In this document: piece by piece, positions 9,301 through 18,900 of the stretch
How the letters are laid out: every line of letters starts with the position of its first letter
Numbering within the stretch: position 1 is the first letter of the stretch
Source of the DNA: a virus
Reading direction: 5' to 3' (one strand)
Length of the DNA: 64,000 bases
Virus record (IMG/VR): IMGVR_UViG_3300009702_000021
Span: 19,008-83,007 of that record
The notes under the pieces: model-generated
What the model saw: the letters and a program-made list of their open reading frames with translations, nothing else
Told to the model about the DNA's origin: nothing
Databases searched by the model: none
Program-made: the position numbers and the translations under genes

Positions 9301-10085
9301 GCCTGGACCTGATCGAGCGCCACAAGAAGGACCGCGCGAAGATCCTCACAGTCCTCGAGAGCGCGCCAAGCTTCCCCACCCCACAGGACATCCACTCGGT
9401 CAGCGTACCGGTTCCTCACGTCCAGTGGTGTGGACAGCAGAAGGGTGAGTATGAGGGGGAGGCCCTCAGCGAGTACGGCGATCGGACGCCGGTAAAGATG
9501 CCCTTCGAGTGGCTGACCAAGGACATCATGGTGATGAGGAACACCCTCGATCACTATCCCGGCGGACCCGGGGAGGCAATCAGGGTCGCAGAGTCGGTTA
9601 ACAACTGGCGCCGGACTGACGTGATGACGGCGGACGATAAGCCGCGGATCATCTATGACGATGAGTCTCGGAACAACGATGCTCTGTCAATCTGGCGGGG
9701 TAATGATGAGGCCCTAGTACTCCTCGAGCGTGCCTTGATGCTCGTATCGAGCGCCGCCGTGTTTTGCTACCAGACCAACAACACGTTCCTCGATGTCCGG
9801 CATGACATGGGCTACCTACTCAACCGCTATCGTGAAGGTCAGTACTTCCGGGCCCACATCGACACGGTTCGGAACGACGCCTACCTCGCCCTGCGGCGAC
9901 TGAGCCTGGTGATCTTCCTCAACTCAGTCGAGGAAGGCGGAGAGCTGCTGTTCATCCGCGACAACATCAAGATCAAGCCAGAGCCAGGCCTCGCCGTCGC
10001 CTTCCCAGCCGGGATCACGCACCCACACGAGGCGTGCGAGGTCACGAAGGGCGTCAAGTACGCGATCGTGACGTGGTACGTCTGA
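9297..10085 (+). CDS. 2-oxoglutarate/Fe(II) oxygenase, prolyl-4-hydroxylase type
   Basis: 262 residues. The double-stranded beta-helix core lies at ~165-262: YFRAHID supplies the His-x-Asp iron ligands, VIFLNSVEEGGELLF the core strands and AFPAGITHPHEACEVTKGVKYAIVTW the distal His and the Lys/Arg that would bind 2-oxoglutarate. Family members hydroxylate proteins or nucleic-acid bases. The location between fibre and esterase genes suggests a virion or surface substrate, which is inference. GTG start coupled to the preceding gene. Confidence 0.8.
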   Translation: MSLDLIERHKKDRAKILTVLESAPSFPTPQDIHSVSVPVPHVQWCGQQKGEYEGEALSEYGDRTPVKMPFEWLTKDIMVMRNTLDHYPGGPGEAIRVAESVNNWRRTDVMTADDKPRIIYDDESRNNDALSIWRGNDEALVLLERALMLVSSAAVFCYQTNNTFLDVRHDMGYLLNRYREGQYFRAHIDTVRNDAYLALRRLSLVIFLNSVEEGGELLFIRDNIKIKPEPGLAVAFPAGITHPHEACEVTKGVKYAIVTWYV

Positions 10086-10894
10086 TGCGAGTCGTCACCA
10101 TCGCTCTGATCCTGGGCGTCCTGGTCCAGGGCTGCTGCAACCCCGATGTCAAGATGAACCTCAGCTACGGACCTATGTCGGAGAACACGTTCGATGTCTA
10201 CTCACCAGGCGAGTTCTGTCCTGGTCACGGCAAGTCGAACCGGCCGGCGATTATCGCAATCCATGGCGGGGCCTGGCGTAGCGGAGACAAGAGCTGGGGT
10301 GAGCGGGTCGCGGACCGGTTCACTCCGAACGGCTACGTGGTGTTCAGCATCAACTACCGGCTCGCGCCGGGATCACGCTGGCCCGCCCAGATCAACGACT
10401 GCGTGGCAGCCCTGCGCTACTTTCGCGGTACCGCAAACCTCTGGGGCATCGACCCGGACCGAATCGCCGCATTCGGGGTATCCGCCGGAGGCCACCTAGC
10501 CGCCATGCTGGCGCTCCGTGGGCCAGACCGGGTGAATGTAGCAGTGACTGCTGATGGGGAGGGAGACCTGGCGGTATTCGGGAGAGCCCCAATCATGGCC
10601 GACGAGACGTCGATCCTGGAGGACGTACTGGGGCCCCAGCCATTCACCCAGGCGGACCTCGTGTCACTGAGCCCAGTCCGCTACGTGCGGCCCGACGTGG
10701 CCCTCATGGTCATCCACTCAACAGGTGACCAGAACGTCTACTACGACCAGGGAGTACGCCTCCACGACGCCCTCCTGGAAGCCGGAGCAACGACGGCGTT
10801 CGAGACCGTTAACGACGACTGCCACGGAAGGTGTTGGCGAGAGCCGAAGCCACTCCGGGCGATCAAGCGATTCCTAGCTGACAACCTGAATTAG
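10085..10894 (+). CDS. Lipoprotein alpha/beta-hydrolase (esterase-like)
   Basis: 269 residues from the ATG overlapping the oxygenase stop (TGATG). MRVVTIALILGVLVQGC is a lipoprotein signal with lipobox LVQGC, so the product should be exported and lipidated. HGGAWRSGDKSWGERVA is the oxyanion-hole region, GVSAGGHLAA holds the nucleophile Ser, STGDQNV the acid and NDDCHGRCW the His. The closest types are carboxylesterase/kynurenine formamidase-like hydrolases. A lipoprotein esterase in a tail operon could modify host envelope lipids; that role is not shown. Confidence 0.8.
   Translation: MRVVTIALILGVLVQGCCNPDVKMNLSYGPMSENTFDVYSPGEFCPGHGKSNRPAIIAIHGGAWRSGDKSWGERVADRFTPNGYVVFSINYRLAPGSRWPAQINDCVAALRYFRGTANLWGIDPDRIAAFGVSAGGHLAAMLALRGPDRVNVAVTADGEGDLAVFGRAPIMADETSILEDVLGPQPFTQADLVSLSPVRYVRPDVALMVIHSTGDQNVYYDQGVRLHDALLEAGATTAFETVNDDCHGRCWREPKPLRAIKRFLADNLN
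10423..10436. repeat. Palindrome copy, 13/14 (TCGCGGTACCGCAA)
   Basis: Inside the esterase gene, read as RGTAN. Confidence 0.85.
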
Positions 10895-10908
10895 AGACTG
10901 GAGACCAC

Positions 10909-11190
10909 ATGCCGTATTTCCCGAAGGCCCGTAAGGCCGGATTCACCCTCGCCATCCTCACGGCACTGATCCTGCCTGGGTGCTGTACCTGTCAGGAGCG
11001 CTACGACCCGTTCCTGGGGCAGCTCGAGGAGAACCTCCGGGACGACATCAGGCCCAAGTATGAGGCTGCCCTGAAGGCCTCGAACCGGCCGGCTGACCTG
11101 ATGAAGAACGACCTCGGGCTCGTCGACAACATGATCTCGGCGATCAAGCGCATCCGCACGAGCAGCCCCCAGACTGGAGGTGATGAGTGA
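10909..11190 (+). CDS. Small lipoprotein, possible o-spanin-like or lysis protein
   Basis: 93 residues. An N-terminal hydrophobic segment ends in lipobox LILPGCC; the rest is helical and charged (QLEENLRDDIRPKYEAALKAS). The size and layout recall outer-membrane spanin subunits, but no Rz partner is evident. It may instead be an accessory envelope lipoprotein made with the esterase. Stop overlaps the next GTG by four bases. Confidence 0.55.
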   Translation: MPYFPKARKAGFTLAILTALILPGCCTCQERYDPFLGQLEENLRDDIRPKYEAALKASNRPADLMKNDLGLVDNMISAIKRIRTSSPQTGGDE

Positions 11191-11651
11191 CTGGGAAGCT
11201 GGTCAGGGATATCGGGTCCGTTGCGGTACCCGAGATCGAGAGGCTCAGCAAGCAGATCGCAGATGACTTCCTCGGTGGACTCAGTGACGTCCTCAAGGAT
11301 GCTGCTGAGTCCCAGCAGGAAGAGGTCAAGGCGATCCTCCAGGAGGGCGCGAAGTTCAAGTGGAAGGCCCTCACGGCAGACGACGCTGCTCAGGCACGCC
11401 AGTACGCCGAGGCCGTTGAGACGTCCGTTCGGCGCGTCAAGACGATCTTGTTGGCTGAGGAGATCGTGGCCGAGGAGAAGCTGGCGGCGGTGATCAGTCG
11501 CCTCTGGGGCAAGGCCCTCGATGGTCTGGCTGTCATCGCTCAGGGGCTCCTGACCACGGTAGTCAAGGGCATCGTGCAGGGAGCCGTGTCGGGATTCACC
11601 GGAGGGGAGGGAGGAGACTCAAACATCAACGGCATCTTTCACTTCTCCTGA
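11187..11651 (+). CDS. Hypothetical helical protein with C-terminal hydrophobic stretch
   Basis: 154 residues, GTG start coupled to the lipoprotein gene. Long amphipathic helices cover residues ~10-110; a weakly hydrophobic Gly/Val segment (LAVIAQGLLTTVVKGIVQGAVSG) lies near the end. This could be a membrane-associated partner of the lipoprotein. No family recognised. Confidence 0.55.
   Translation: MTGKLVRDIGSVAVPEIERLSKQIADDFLGGLSDVLKDAAESQQEEVKAILQEGAKFKWKALTADDAAQARQYAEAVETSVRRVKTILLAEEIVAEEKLAAVISRLWGKALDGLAVIAQGLLTTVVKGIVQGAVSGFTGGEGGDSNINGIFHFS
11221..11234. repeat. Degenerate palindrome copy, 11/14
   Basis: TTGCGGTACC is kept in the left half, the right half has decayed. It may be chance or a dying copy. 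Confidence 0.35.
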
Positions 11652-11685
11652 GCTACCCAAGCCACCTGGAATCAAGGAGCAGATC

Positions 11686-12048
11686 ATGGCTGAATTCACC
11701 GAGAAGCAGGTCCTCGACGCCATCAAGCGGATCAGGGACGCGTTCACCGACGGCAAGATCGAGCTAAAGGACATCTATCTGCTCATCAAGGAGGCGACCG
11801 AGTTCGCAGAACTGGCGAACCTCCCGGGTGAGGAGAAGCGCGCTTTGGCGATGCGCGTCGTCAAGAAGGTCCTCGAGCAGACCGACATCCCGTGGCTGCC
11901 CGACAAGCTGACCCTCCCGATCGTCGGTGACGTCGGCGCAGATGCACTGATCATGCGCTTCCTGCCGAGCATCCTGGACCTCGTGGTCGATGCAAGTCGC
12001 GGTAAGTTGGCCCTGAACAAAGCTGACGCTGACTCGACCGAGGCCTAG
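11686..12048 (+). CDS. Hypothetical protein, last gene of the structural operon
   Basis: 120 residues, helical N-terminal half, then PDKLTLPIVGDVGADALIMRFLPSILDLVVDASRGKL, a compact motif I associate with small phage proteins of unknown role near lysis genes. AAGGAGC precedes the ATG. It is followed directly by a terminator. Confidence 0.6.
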   Translation: MAEFTEKQVLDAIKRIRDAFTDGKIELKDIYLLIKEATEFAELANLPGEEKRALAMRVVKKVLEQTDIPWLPDKLTLPIVGDVGADALIMRFLPSILDLVVDASRGKLALNKADADSTEA

Positions 12049-12072
12049 CGCCCAAGGACAACCTTTGCTGAT

Positions 12073-12117
12073 GGCAGCGCGCGGTCCATCCAACCGGGGG
12101 GCCGCGCGCTGCCTTTT
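12073..12117 (+). terminator. Intrinsic terminator closing the structural operon
   Basis: 12-bp perfect stem GGCAGCGCGCGG / CCGCGCGCTGCC (12073-12084 with 12102-12113), 17-nt loop, then TTTT. It separates the late structural genes from the replication block. Confidence 0.85.
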
Positions 12118-12199
12118 GGGGGTCGTAGTCATCTCAAGCGTACTATGTAGTGCTGTTCAGCTGAGAACTGATAACTAATACAGCTAGGGGGTACAGTAC
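12118..12199 (+). promoter_or_regulatory. Probable promoter region of the replication block
   Basis: An AT-richer gap between the terminator and the next gene, containing TAATAC (12176-12181) and a short inverted repeat (AGCTG/CAGCT). No convincing -35 box was found, and it does not match the TAGACA promoters elsewhere in the window. Confidence 0.4.
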
Positions 12200-12808
12200 A
12201 TGGCACTGACGTTGGAGCACGCTGACTTCGACTCGCCAGTTGAGGGCGGACGGGCTGGCCTACTGGCATGGTGGGTCAAGGACGAGGAGCGCAAGCAGCC
12301 ATTCCTCTGCATCCGCTGGGCCGACCTCCTGGTGATACGCCCTAGGGTCTCCTGGCCCCGTGACCTAGACAGGAAGGCTATCGATGGCTGGGGACGGGAC
12401 AGCCAACACCTCGCCTACGTGCCATCGATGGGGATGTGGACGATACAGACCATTGTTCCGGTTCCGGCGCTCGGAGACCTCATGAGTTTGCGGCGCCGCA
12501 AGTACCAGCGAGCCAAGCTAGGGCGCCGGGTCTTCAGGTGGTCGAAGCGACTCAGGTTCCGTGAGCTGGACCTCTGCAACCCTGGGCTGGGCTGTAGCCT
12601 CTGGATCCCCAAGAGGTCCCTGAGGCGTCTCGAGGCAGCCCTGGAGGGCGCGGTAGGGCCCCTGAAGGGAGACCTCGACGCCAGGATAGTCCAGCCGCCC
12701 TGGGACGAAGGCACGGACCTCCTGGTTGTCTGGAAGGGAGGAGATGTCAGGGCCTCGGCGTCAATTGTCCCGACCGGAGTCCTCGAGCGCAGCATGGCGG
12801 ACAGGTGA
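12200..12808 (+). CDS. Hypothetical protein upstream of the SNF2-type helicase
   Basis: 202 residues, preceded by a GGGGG-type ribosome site. Basic and Trp-rich (KYQRAKLGRRVFRWSKRLRFRELD), so nucleic-acid binding is possible. The stop overlaps the helicase GTG start, implying stoichiometric expression. No known domain seen. Confidence 0.6.
   Translation: MALTLEHADFDSPVEGGRAGLLAWWVKDEERKQPFLCIRWADLLVIRPRVSWPRDLDRKAIDGWGRDSQHLAYVPSMGMWTIQTIVPVPALGDLMSLRRRKYQRAKLGRRVFRWSKRLRFRELDLCNPGLGCSLWIPKRSLRRLEAALEGAVGPLKGDLDARIVQPPWDEGTDLLVVWKGGDVRASASIVPTGVLERSMADR
12488..12501. repeat. Palindrome variant TTGCGGCGCCGCAA
   Basis: The central TA is replaced by CG, so dyad symmetry is kept. Read as LRRRK inside the 202-residue gene. 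Confidence 0.8.
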
Positions 12809-15543
12809 TCAAGGTCACGGTCTCGCCTGCCGGCACGGTCATCTTGGAGCCTACTTCCCAGGCCGACAAGAAGACCGTAAAGGACCTGCTATACGTCGTT
12901 CGCCGGAAAGGTAAATGGGTCACGTTCTGGACCTACCTCGTAGACCTCCGTCGTGACGTACCGGCGGGACTGCTCCAGTGGCACCCAGCGGCAACAGCCA
13001 GGATCCGAGCCTTGCTCCGTCAGGTCCGGGATCTAATCCGGGGAGACGATGAGAGGATTGCCGGGCAATTCAAGCCAGACCGGAGGCCCTACGACTTCCA
13101 GATGCAGGCGATCCACGCTGGCCTGAAGGCCAAGCAGATACTTATCGCTGACGATACGGGCCTCGGGAAATTATCCCCAGTCGACACCCCCGTCCTGACT
13201 CCTCTGGGCTGGCGGGAGATCGGGTCAATCCGCAAGGGAGACAGGGTCATTGGATCGGACGGGAAGCCTACAGAGGTGACGGGAGTGTTCCCACAGGGGG
13301 TCAAGCCAAGTTACCGGGTAACGTTCTCTGACGGGTCCAGCGCAGAGGCCGGACCAGAGCACCTCTGGGCGGTTGATTACTGGAGGGGAGGTCGTACCAA
13401 GTCTCGCATCGTTATAACTACTGATGATCTACGACTGCGTCCAATCAAGGATGGACTCGACCTCTCCAAGACCAGGCTCATGGTCCCCATGCTCTCTGGT
13501 CCGGTCGAGTTCGATAAGGGCCATCCCTTGCCTATCCCTCCATATGCAATGGGTGCGTTGATCGCTAATGGGGGGCTGACTTGTGGATCGGCTGTGCTTA
13601 CCTACGGGACCAAAGACTGGGACGAGATTAGGAACCTGATCTATGAGGGATACGGCTACGAACCTATGGGGAAGATTCAGAGGTCAGCCAACACAACACG
13701 AGCCAGCCTCCTCGGGGCGATAGTCGCCGTTCGCGATCTCAAACTGGATGTGAGAAGTCAGGAAAAGTACATTCCGACCTGCTACGCCACTGCATCTCCG
13801 GTTGACAGACTGAAACTCCTGCGCGGGCTCATGGATGCAGACGGGTCGATCACCAAGAAAAGGAATCGAGTCACCTACCATACGATCTCTTACGACCTAG
13901 CCCACGACGTGGCTGGGCTCGTGCAAGGACTTGGTGGGATTGGCAGTGTTCGACGCTATGACCGGACCCATGAGGGTAAGCCGGTCGAGTATCAGGTCAG
14001 GGTCAAGATGCCACATGGCATCAACCCGTTCTCACTTAGGCGAAAAGCAGACCGATATAACCCAGGACCCAAGGCTGGCCCCTGCCGAACGATCAGGACG
14101 GTCGAGTACGTTCGTGAGGCTGAGTCGGTCTGCATTTCTGTAGCTGCCAGTGACTCGCTCTACGTGGTCAAGGACCATATCTTGACTCACAACACCATCG
14201 AGTGCCTAGGAATCATGCTGACGGCCTTTCGGGAACGGTCGATCAAGCGCGCAGTCCTGGTCGTCCCAGCCGGGCTCAAGCACCAGTGGGCCGAGGAGAT
14301 CGAAGAGTTCGCGCTCGAGGCACCGGACCCGGTGATGATCGCCGTCTCGGGAAAGAACCCACGGCGCCGGAAGCAGCTATACAAGAAGCCATGGCGGGTC
14401 CTGATCATCAACCCAGAGCTAGTAAGGATCGATGAGGACAGCCTCAGGGAAGTGGCGAATGGTGTAGGCTTCGTAGCCCTCGACGAGGCATCCTGTATCC
14501 GCAACGAGGACTCGCAGATCGCTAGGGTCATGAAGCGCCTCTGGGCCTCGGCGATCTACAAGGTGGCCCTGACGGCTACTCCTGTCGAGAACCGGCTCGC
14601 GGACCTCTGGTCGATCATCCGCTGGGTAAGCCCGAAGGCGTTCCTGAGCCGGACCTACTTCGACCGCCACTACATCGTCTGGAGGAAGCTGAGGTTCAAG
14701 GTCAAGAAGCGTACGGGACGCACGGTCACGATTACCAAGGAGGAGCCCTTGCGGTACCGCAACCTCCGGGAGGTAGAGTCAAAGATCAGGCACTGCTACA
14801 TCAGGCGCCGCGTCAGCGAAGTCGGGAAGGAGCTACCCGAGCTTGTTGTCCAGTGGGACCAGCTGCTACTCCCGAAGCGTCAGCGCGCGATCTACGACGC
14901 CGTCAAGGACAAGCTCGAGAAGAAGATCAAGGGCCTACGCGGTGTCGCCCTCCACGCGCCACTCCAGGCCCTAAGGCAGGCGTGTAACAGCACCGCCCTA
15001 GTCGAGAAGGATCGCGGGCAGAAACACGCCTCAGTCAAGATCGATCGGCTCAGGGAGCTGTTGGAGACCGAGTTCACTGGCGAACAGGTGATCGTGTTCA
15101 CCGACTACGAGCGGTTCGGCCGGATCCTCAAGCACGAGCTGAGGGCCTACCGACCCGTGACCTACACCGGGAAGATGAACCGTCGGGACCGCCAGCAGGC
15201 GATCGATGCATTCAGGCTCGGTGATCGTAGGATCCTGATCGGGACCAAGGCACTCGAGCGGGGTCATAACCTCCAGAATGCCGCGATCGTGGTGAACATC
15301 GACCTCCCGTTCAACCCGGCCTCGGTCAAGCAGCGCCTCGGCCGAGTACGCCGCCTCGGCTCCAAGCACCAGACGGTCCGGCTCTGGAACATGGTAGTCA
15401 ACGACACCGTCGAGGAGCGACTGATCATGCGCTCGCTCTACGCGAAGCGGAAGCTGTTCGAAGGGATCTTCGAGTCGGACGAGCTGACCGACGCCGACCC
15501 CCTGGAGAGGATGGTCGGAGGTAAGCTGTGGGACCTCTTGTAG
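12805..15543 (+). CDS. SNF2-family (SF2) helicase containing a class 3 intein
   Basis: 912 codons; after removal of the 341-residue intein the product is ~571 residues. Motifs: QMQAIHAGL (Q-like), GLGK|T Walker A split by the intein, VLVVPAGLKHQW (Ia), ALDEAS (DEAH-like box II), LTATPVENR (III), TKALERGHNLQNA (V) and KQRLGRVRRLGS (VI). ATP-driven translocase likely used in replication or recombination. GTG start overlapping the preceding stop. The C-extein contains a palindrome copy read as LRYRN. Confidence 0.9.
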   Translation: MIKVTVSPAGTVILEPTSQADKKTVKDLLYVVRRKGKWVTFWTYLVDLRRDVPAGLLQWHPAATARIRALLRQVRDLIRGDDERIAGQFKPDRRPYDFQMQAIHAGLKAKQILIADDTGLGKLSPVDTPVLTPLGWREIGSIRKGDRVIGSDGKPTEVTGVFPQGVKPSYRVTFSDGSSAEAGPEHLWAVDYWRGGRTKSRIVITTDDLRLRPIKDGLDLSKTRLMVPMLSGPVEFDKGHPLPIPPYAMGALIANGGLTCGSAVLTYGTKDWDEIRNLIYEGYGYEPMGKIQRSANTTRASLLGAIVAVRDLKLDVRSQEKYIPTCYATASPVDRLKLLRGLMDADGSITKKRNRVTYHTISYDLAHDVAGLVQGLGGIGSVRRYDRTHEGKPVEYQVRVKMPHGINPFSLRRKADRYNPGPKAGPCRTIRTVEYVREAESVCISVAASDSLYVVKDHILTHNTIECLGIMLTAFRERSIKRAVLVVPAGLKHQWAEEIEEFALEAPDPVMIAVSGKNPRRRKQLYKKPWRVLIINPELVRIDEDSLREVANGVGFVALDEASCIRNEDSQIARVMKRLWASAIYKVALTATPVENRLADLWSIIRWVSPKAFLSRTYFDRHYIVWRKLRFKVKKRTGRTVTITKEEPLRYRNLREVESKIRHCYIRRRVSEVGKELPELVVQWDQLLLPKRQRAIYDAVKDKLEKKIKGLRGVALHAPLQALRQACNSTALVEKDRGQKHASVKIDRLRELLETEFTGEQVIVFTDYERFGRILKHELRAYRPVTYTGKMNRRDRQQAIDAFRLGDRRILIGTKALERGHNLQNAAIVVNIDLPFNPASVKQRLGRVRRLGSKHQTVRLWNMVVNDTVEERLIMRSLYAKRKLFEGIFESDELTDADPLERMVGGKLWDLL
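13171..14193 (+). other. Class 3 intein in the SNF2 helicase P-loop
   Basis: 341 residues between GLGK and T. There is no Cys/Ser at position 1 (starts LSPVD); Trp in block B (PEHLW), Cys in block F (SVCISVA) and Thr in block G (LTHN|T) form the WCT set of class 3 inteins. A LAGLIDADG-type endonuclease is present, but its first motif reads GALIANGGL, losing the catalytic Asp; the second, GLMDADGS, is intact. It is probably splicing-competent but impaired for cutting. Confidence 0.88.
14749..14762. repeat. TTGCGGTACCGCAA palindrome, perfect copy
   Basis: Inside the helicase C-extein, read as LRYRN. Confidence 0.97.
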
Positions 15544-15586
15544 GGTCGCTCTCGGCCCGTGCGTTGAATGAGATAGGAGGTCCCGC

Positions 15587-15877
15587 ATGGCCGAAGAACG
15601 AGTATTAGCACATGCACCGAAGCTGCTACAGGACATCGTGGACGGGCTCAAGGACCTCGAGCAGGAGGAGCAGCGGAAACAAGCCGCCTGCGTCCCGTTC
15701 CACCCGATCCAGTTCGCCCACATCGGCGTCACGTTCTATGAGGGCGGCGGTGACACCGGAGACGTCGTCTGGGACGGTAGCCTGGCGACGGCGCTGGACT
15801 TCATCTCCAACGACACCTACTGGGACGAGGAGCGCAACTGGGCCGGCGCCGACACGGCGAGCGTGAGCTATGGATAG
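15587..15877 (+). CDS. Small hypothetical protein
   Basis: 96 residues, acidic, with AGGAGG ahead of the ATG. Helical start (LLQDIVDGLKDLEQEEQRKQ) then a mixed fold. It sits between helicase and polymerase genes. No family recognised. Confidence 0.6.
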   Translation: MAEERVLAHAPKLLQDIVDGLKDLEQEEQRKQAACVPFHPIQFAHIGVTFYEGGGDTGDVVWDGSLATALDFISNDTYWDEERNWAGADTASVSYG

Positions 15878-15944
15878 GCACCTCTGCTCCGACTGCGGTC
15901 GCAGCTATGAGACCGACGAGGACATCCCGGATAAATCTACCTAG
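15870..15944 (+). CDS. 24-residue zinc-knuckle-like peptide
   Basis: ATG overlaps the end of the preceding gene by eight bases; encodes MDRHLCSDCGRSYETDEDIP and four more residues. CxxC with a nearby His suggests half a zinc ribbon. It may be real because of the coupling and composition, but length makes it uncertain. Confidence 0.35.
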   Translation: MDRHLCSDCGRSYETDEDIPDKST

Positions 15945-15996
15945 TTAACTCGCCACCAACTCCCGAAGCACCAGACGCCAAGACGGAGGTCTGTTC

Positions 15997-18900
15997 ATGG
16001 GAAAGAAACGCACTTGGTTCCCACACTTCCACGTCCATGACGAGCACTCGATCAAGGACGGCTGCTCGACCGTCGAGACCTACGCCGACCTGGTAGTTGA
16101 GTCAGGCGGAGACTGCCTAGCGATCACGAATCACGGGCAGGCAGCCGGGTTCGCGCGCCAGTACTTCGCCTGCCGTGACCGAAAGATCAAGCCCGTCTTC
16201 GGCATGGAGGCCTACGTCAACGAGTGGAGGACTCGCCCGATCAAGAGGCTCCAGGAGGAGCTGAAGAAGGCCGAGAAGGCTGCCAAGAAGTCGCCAGCCA
16301 GGCTCTCACAGATCAAGGCCAAGCAGGAGTCCCTCAAGCGGTTCATTGCTGAGCGGTTCCGGCCAAGCCCACATGCGATCATCCTCGCTAAGAACCGGGT
16401 CGGCTACCAGAACCTCGTTCGCATGAGCACGGACAGCTACCAGCACGGCTTCTACTATGTGCCGCGGACCGACACCAAGTTCCTCTCCGAGCACCGCGAG
16501 GGGCTGATCTACAGCACAGCCTGCATCGGTGGCTACATCCCCAGGATGGCCCGGGTAGACTTCGCCGCTGCGTGCGAGGAGGCTCGTCGGCTCAAGGCGA
16601 TCTTCGAGGACGGCGGAGGTGGCTTCTACGTCGAGCTGATGATCACCGAGTACGAAGCACAGCGTGAGACCAACGAGGTCATGATCCGGCTCGCCACCGA
16701 GATCGGCGCCAAGTGCATCCTGACCTGCGACGTCCACTACGCGAAGCCCGACGACGGGCAGGCGCAGAACGTCCTCCTGCTGATGCGGGACAAGAAGACG
16801 ATAGCCGACCGGGAGGCCGGCGAGGGAGTCTGGCAGTTCGAGGCTAAGGACCTCTGGTGGAGGACGGTCCAGGACGTGGTCCAGTGCTGGAGGGAGAACC
16901 ACTCGGACTACATGGACCGGAGCTGTTTCCAGGCTGCCCTCAAGAACACCCTTGCCCTGGCAGACGAGATCGAGGACGTCGAGTTCGATACGAGCCTCAA
17001 GCTACCTGGGGTCTTCAAGGAGCCAGATCACGACCTCAAGGAGCTGGTCAAGTCGGGCTTGCGGTACCGCAAGGAGCACGGGCAGCTAGCGCCGGGAGTC
17101 AAGCTCTCGGAGTACACCGATCGGATCAAGCGTGAACTATCGGTCATCAGCCCCAAGGGGTTCAGCGAGTACTTCCTGATCCTGCACGACGTCTGCCGGG
17201 CAGCCCGGGAGATGGGAGCCCGCATGGGCCCGGGCCGCGGTAGTGCCGGCGGATCCCTGACGGCCTACCTCTGTCGGATAACCGAGATTGATCCGCTCAG
17301 GTTCGGACTCCTGTTCGAGCGGTTCCTCGATGCCGGCCGCGATGACCCACCGGACATTGACCTCGATTTCTCCCCGGAACACCGAGACGGCATCAAGGCC
17401 TATGTCGAGAAGGCCTACCCGGCAACTGCAACGATCGGGTCCAACGCTACATTCAAGCCGCGCGCCACGCTCCAGGACGTCGGCCGGGTCTTCGGGATCG
17501 ACTACCGGGAGATGCAGCAGATAACCAAGCCCCTGGGTACCGAAGCTGATGACATGACGTGGGATGAAATCTTCGAGGCCTGGCCGGCCGTTGAGAGGTT
17601 TGCTGACGACCACCCGGAGGCGTGGAGCGTCGTCCGGGTCCTCCGGGGGCTCATCAGCCACCGCGGCAAGAATGCTGCCGGGATGCTCATCGCTCCGGCC
17701 TCAGCCCTCAACGACGTCCCGATGATCATGGAGACGGACAGCAAGGGCAACAAGATGACCGTGACAGCATTTGCGGACAGCCAGGGAGACGGAGTCGAGC
17801 ACAAGGGGCGGGAGCTGACTCGACTCGGCTACCTAAAGGCCGACCTGCTCGGTGTCCGAAACCTGAACATCGCGCCGCAAGCAGTCGAGATCGTAGCGCG
17901 GGATACTGGGCAGGAGATCGACCTAGAGTCACTCTCCCTCGACGACGAGGAGACGCTCCAGACTGCGGCAACGGGAGACGTCCCAGGGGCCTTCCAGCTC
18001 GACACCAACACGACGCGACCGATCCTCCGTCACGTCGGGGTAGATAGCTTCGCTGACCTAGTCATGATTACTGCCCTCTGCCGACCAGGTCCCCTCAAGA
18101 ATCAGATTCATCGTGAGTTCGCCAAACTCAAGCGCAGCGATGCATGGGAGGACGATGTACTGCCAGAACTAAGGGAGCTGCTCCGGGACAGCCGCGGACT
18201 CATGGTCCTCCAGGAGGACGTCATGTGGGTCGTGCAGGTAGTCAGCGGCATGTCGATGCAGGAGGCCAACATGCTCCGAAAGATCATGTCGAAGAAGCAA
18301 CCTGAGGCGATGAAGCAGTGGAAGGAGAGGTTCGTTGAGGGAGGCAAGGAGGTAGGGCTCGCCACGGAAGAGGAGCTGGTCGAGCTGTGGGACAAGATCA
18401 AGACCTTTGCCGGCTACGGGTTCAATAAATGTGTATGTTATAATCAGCCCATCACCGTGAGGCGGACTTGCGGTACCGCAAAGGAGACTGATCGTGGGCA
18501 AGAGTACACCAACGAAGTGCGCGTGTGGGGCGGTGTTCCCGAAGAAGAAGTTGTGGGTGGACCACAAGAGGACGTGCAGTCCACACAAGGAGATAGTCAA
18601 ACAGGCCCGGCTGTCCAACCTCGCCAAGGCCAATGCACCGGATGCGAGGGAGAGGGCGCGAAAGACTTTCCTGATGAGGGATTACGAGGTAACCGAGGCC
18701 CAGAGAGATGCTCGAAGGAAGAATGCCCGCAAGCACCTCACGCCGTGGGCGCAGAGCGAGGATGGCAGGAGGGTGTCTTCCGAGACAGCCAAGAAAACGT
18801 CAGCGAGGAAGGATGTCAAGCAGGCGAGGGCGAAGCGCATGAAAGAGTGGGTGCGAAACAATCCAGGAGTGATCGCTCGGACAGGTCAGCGTGCAGCGGC

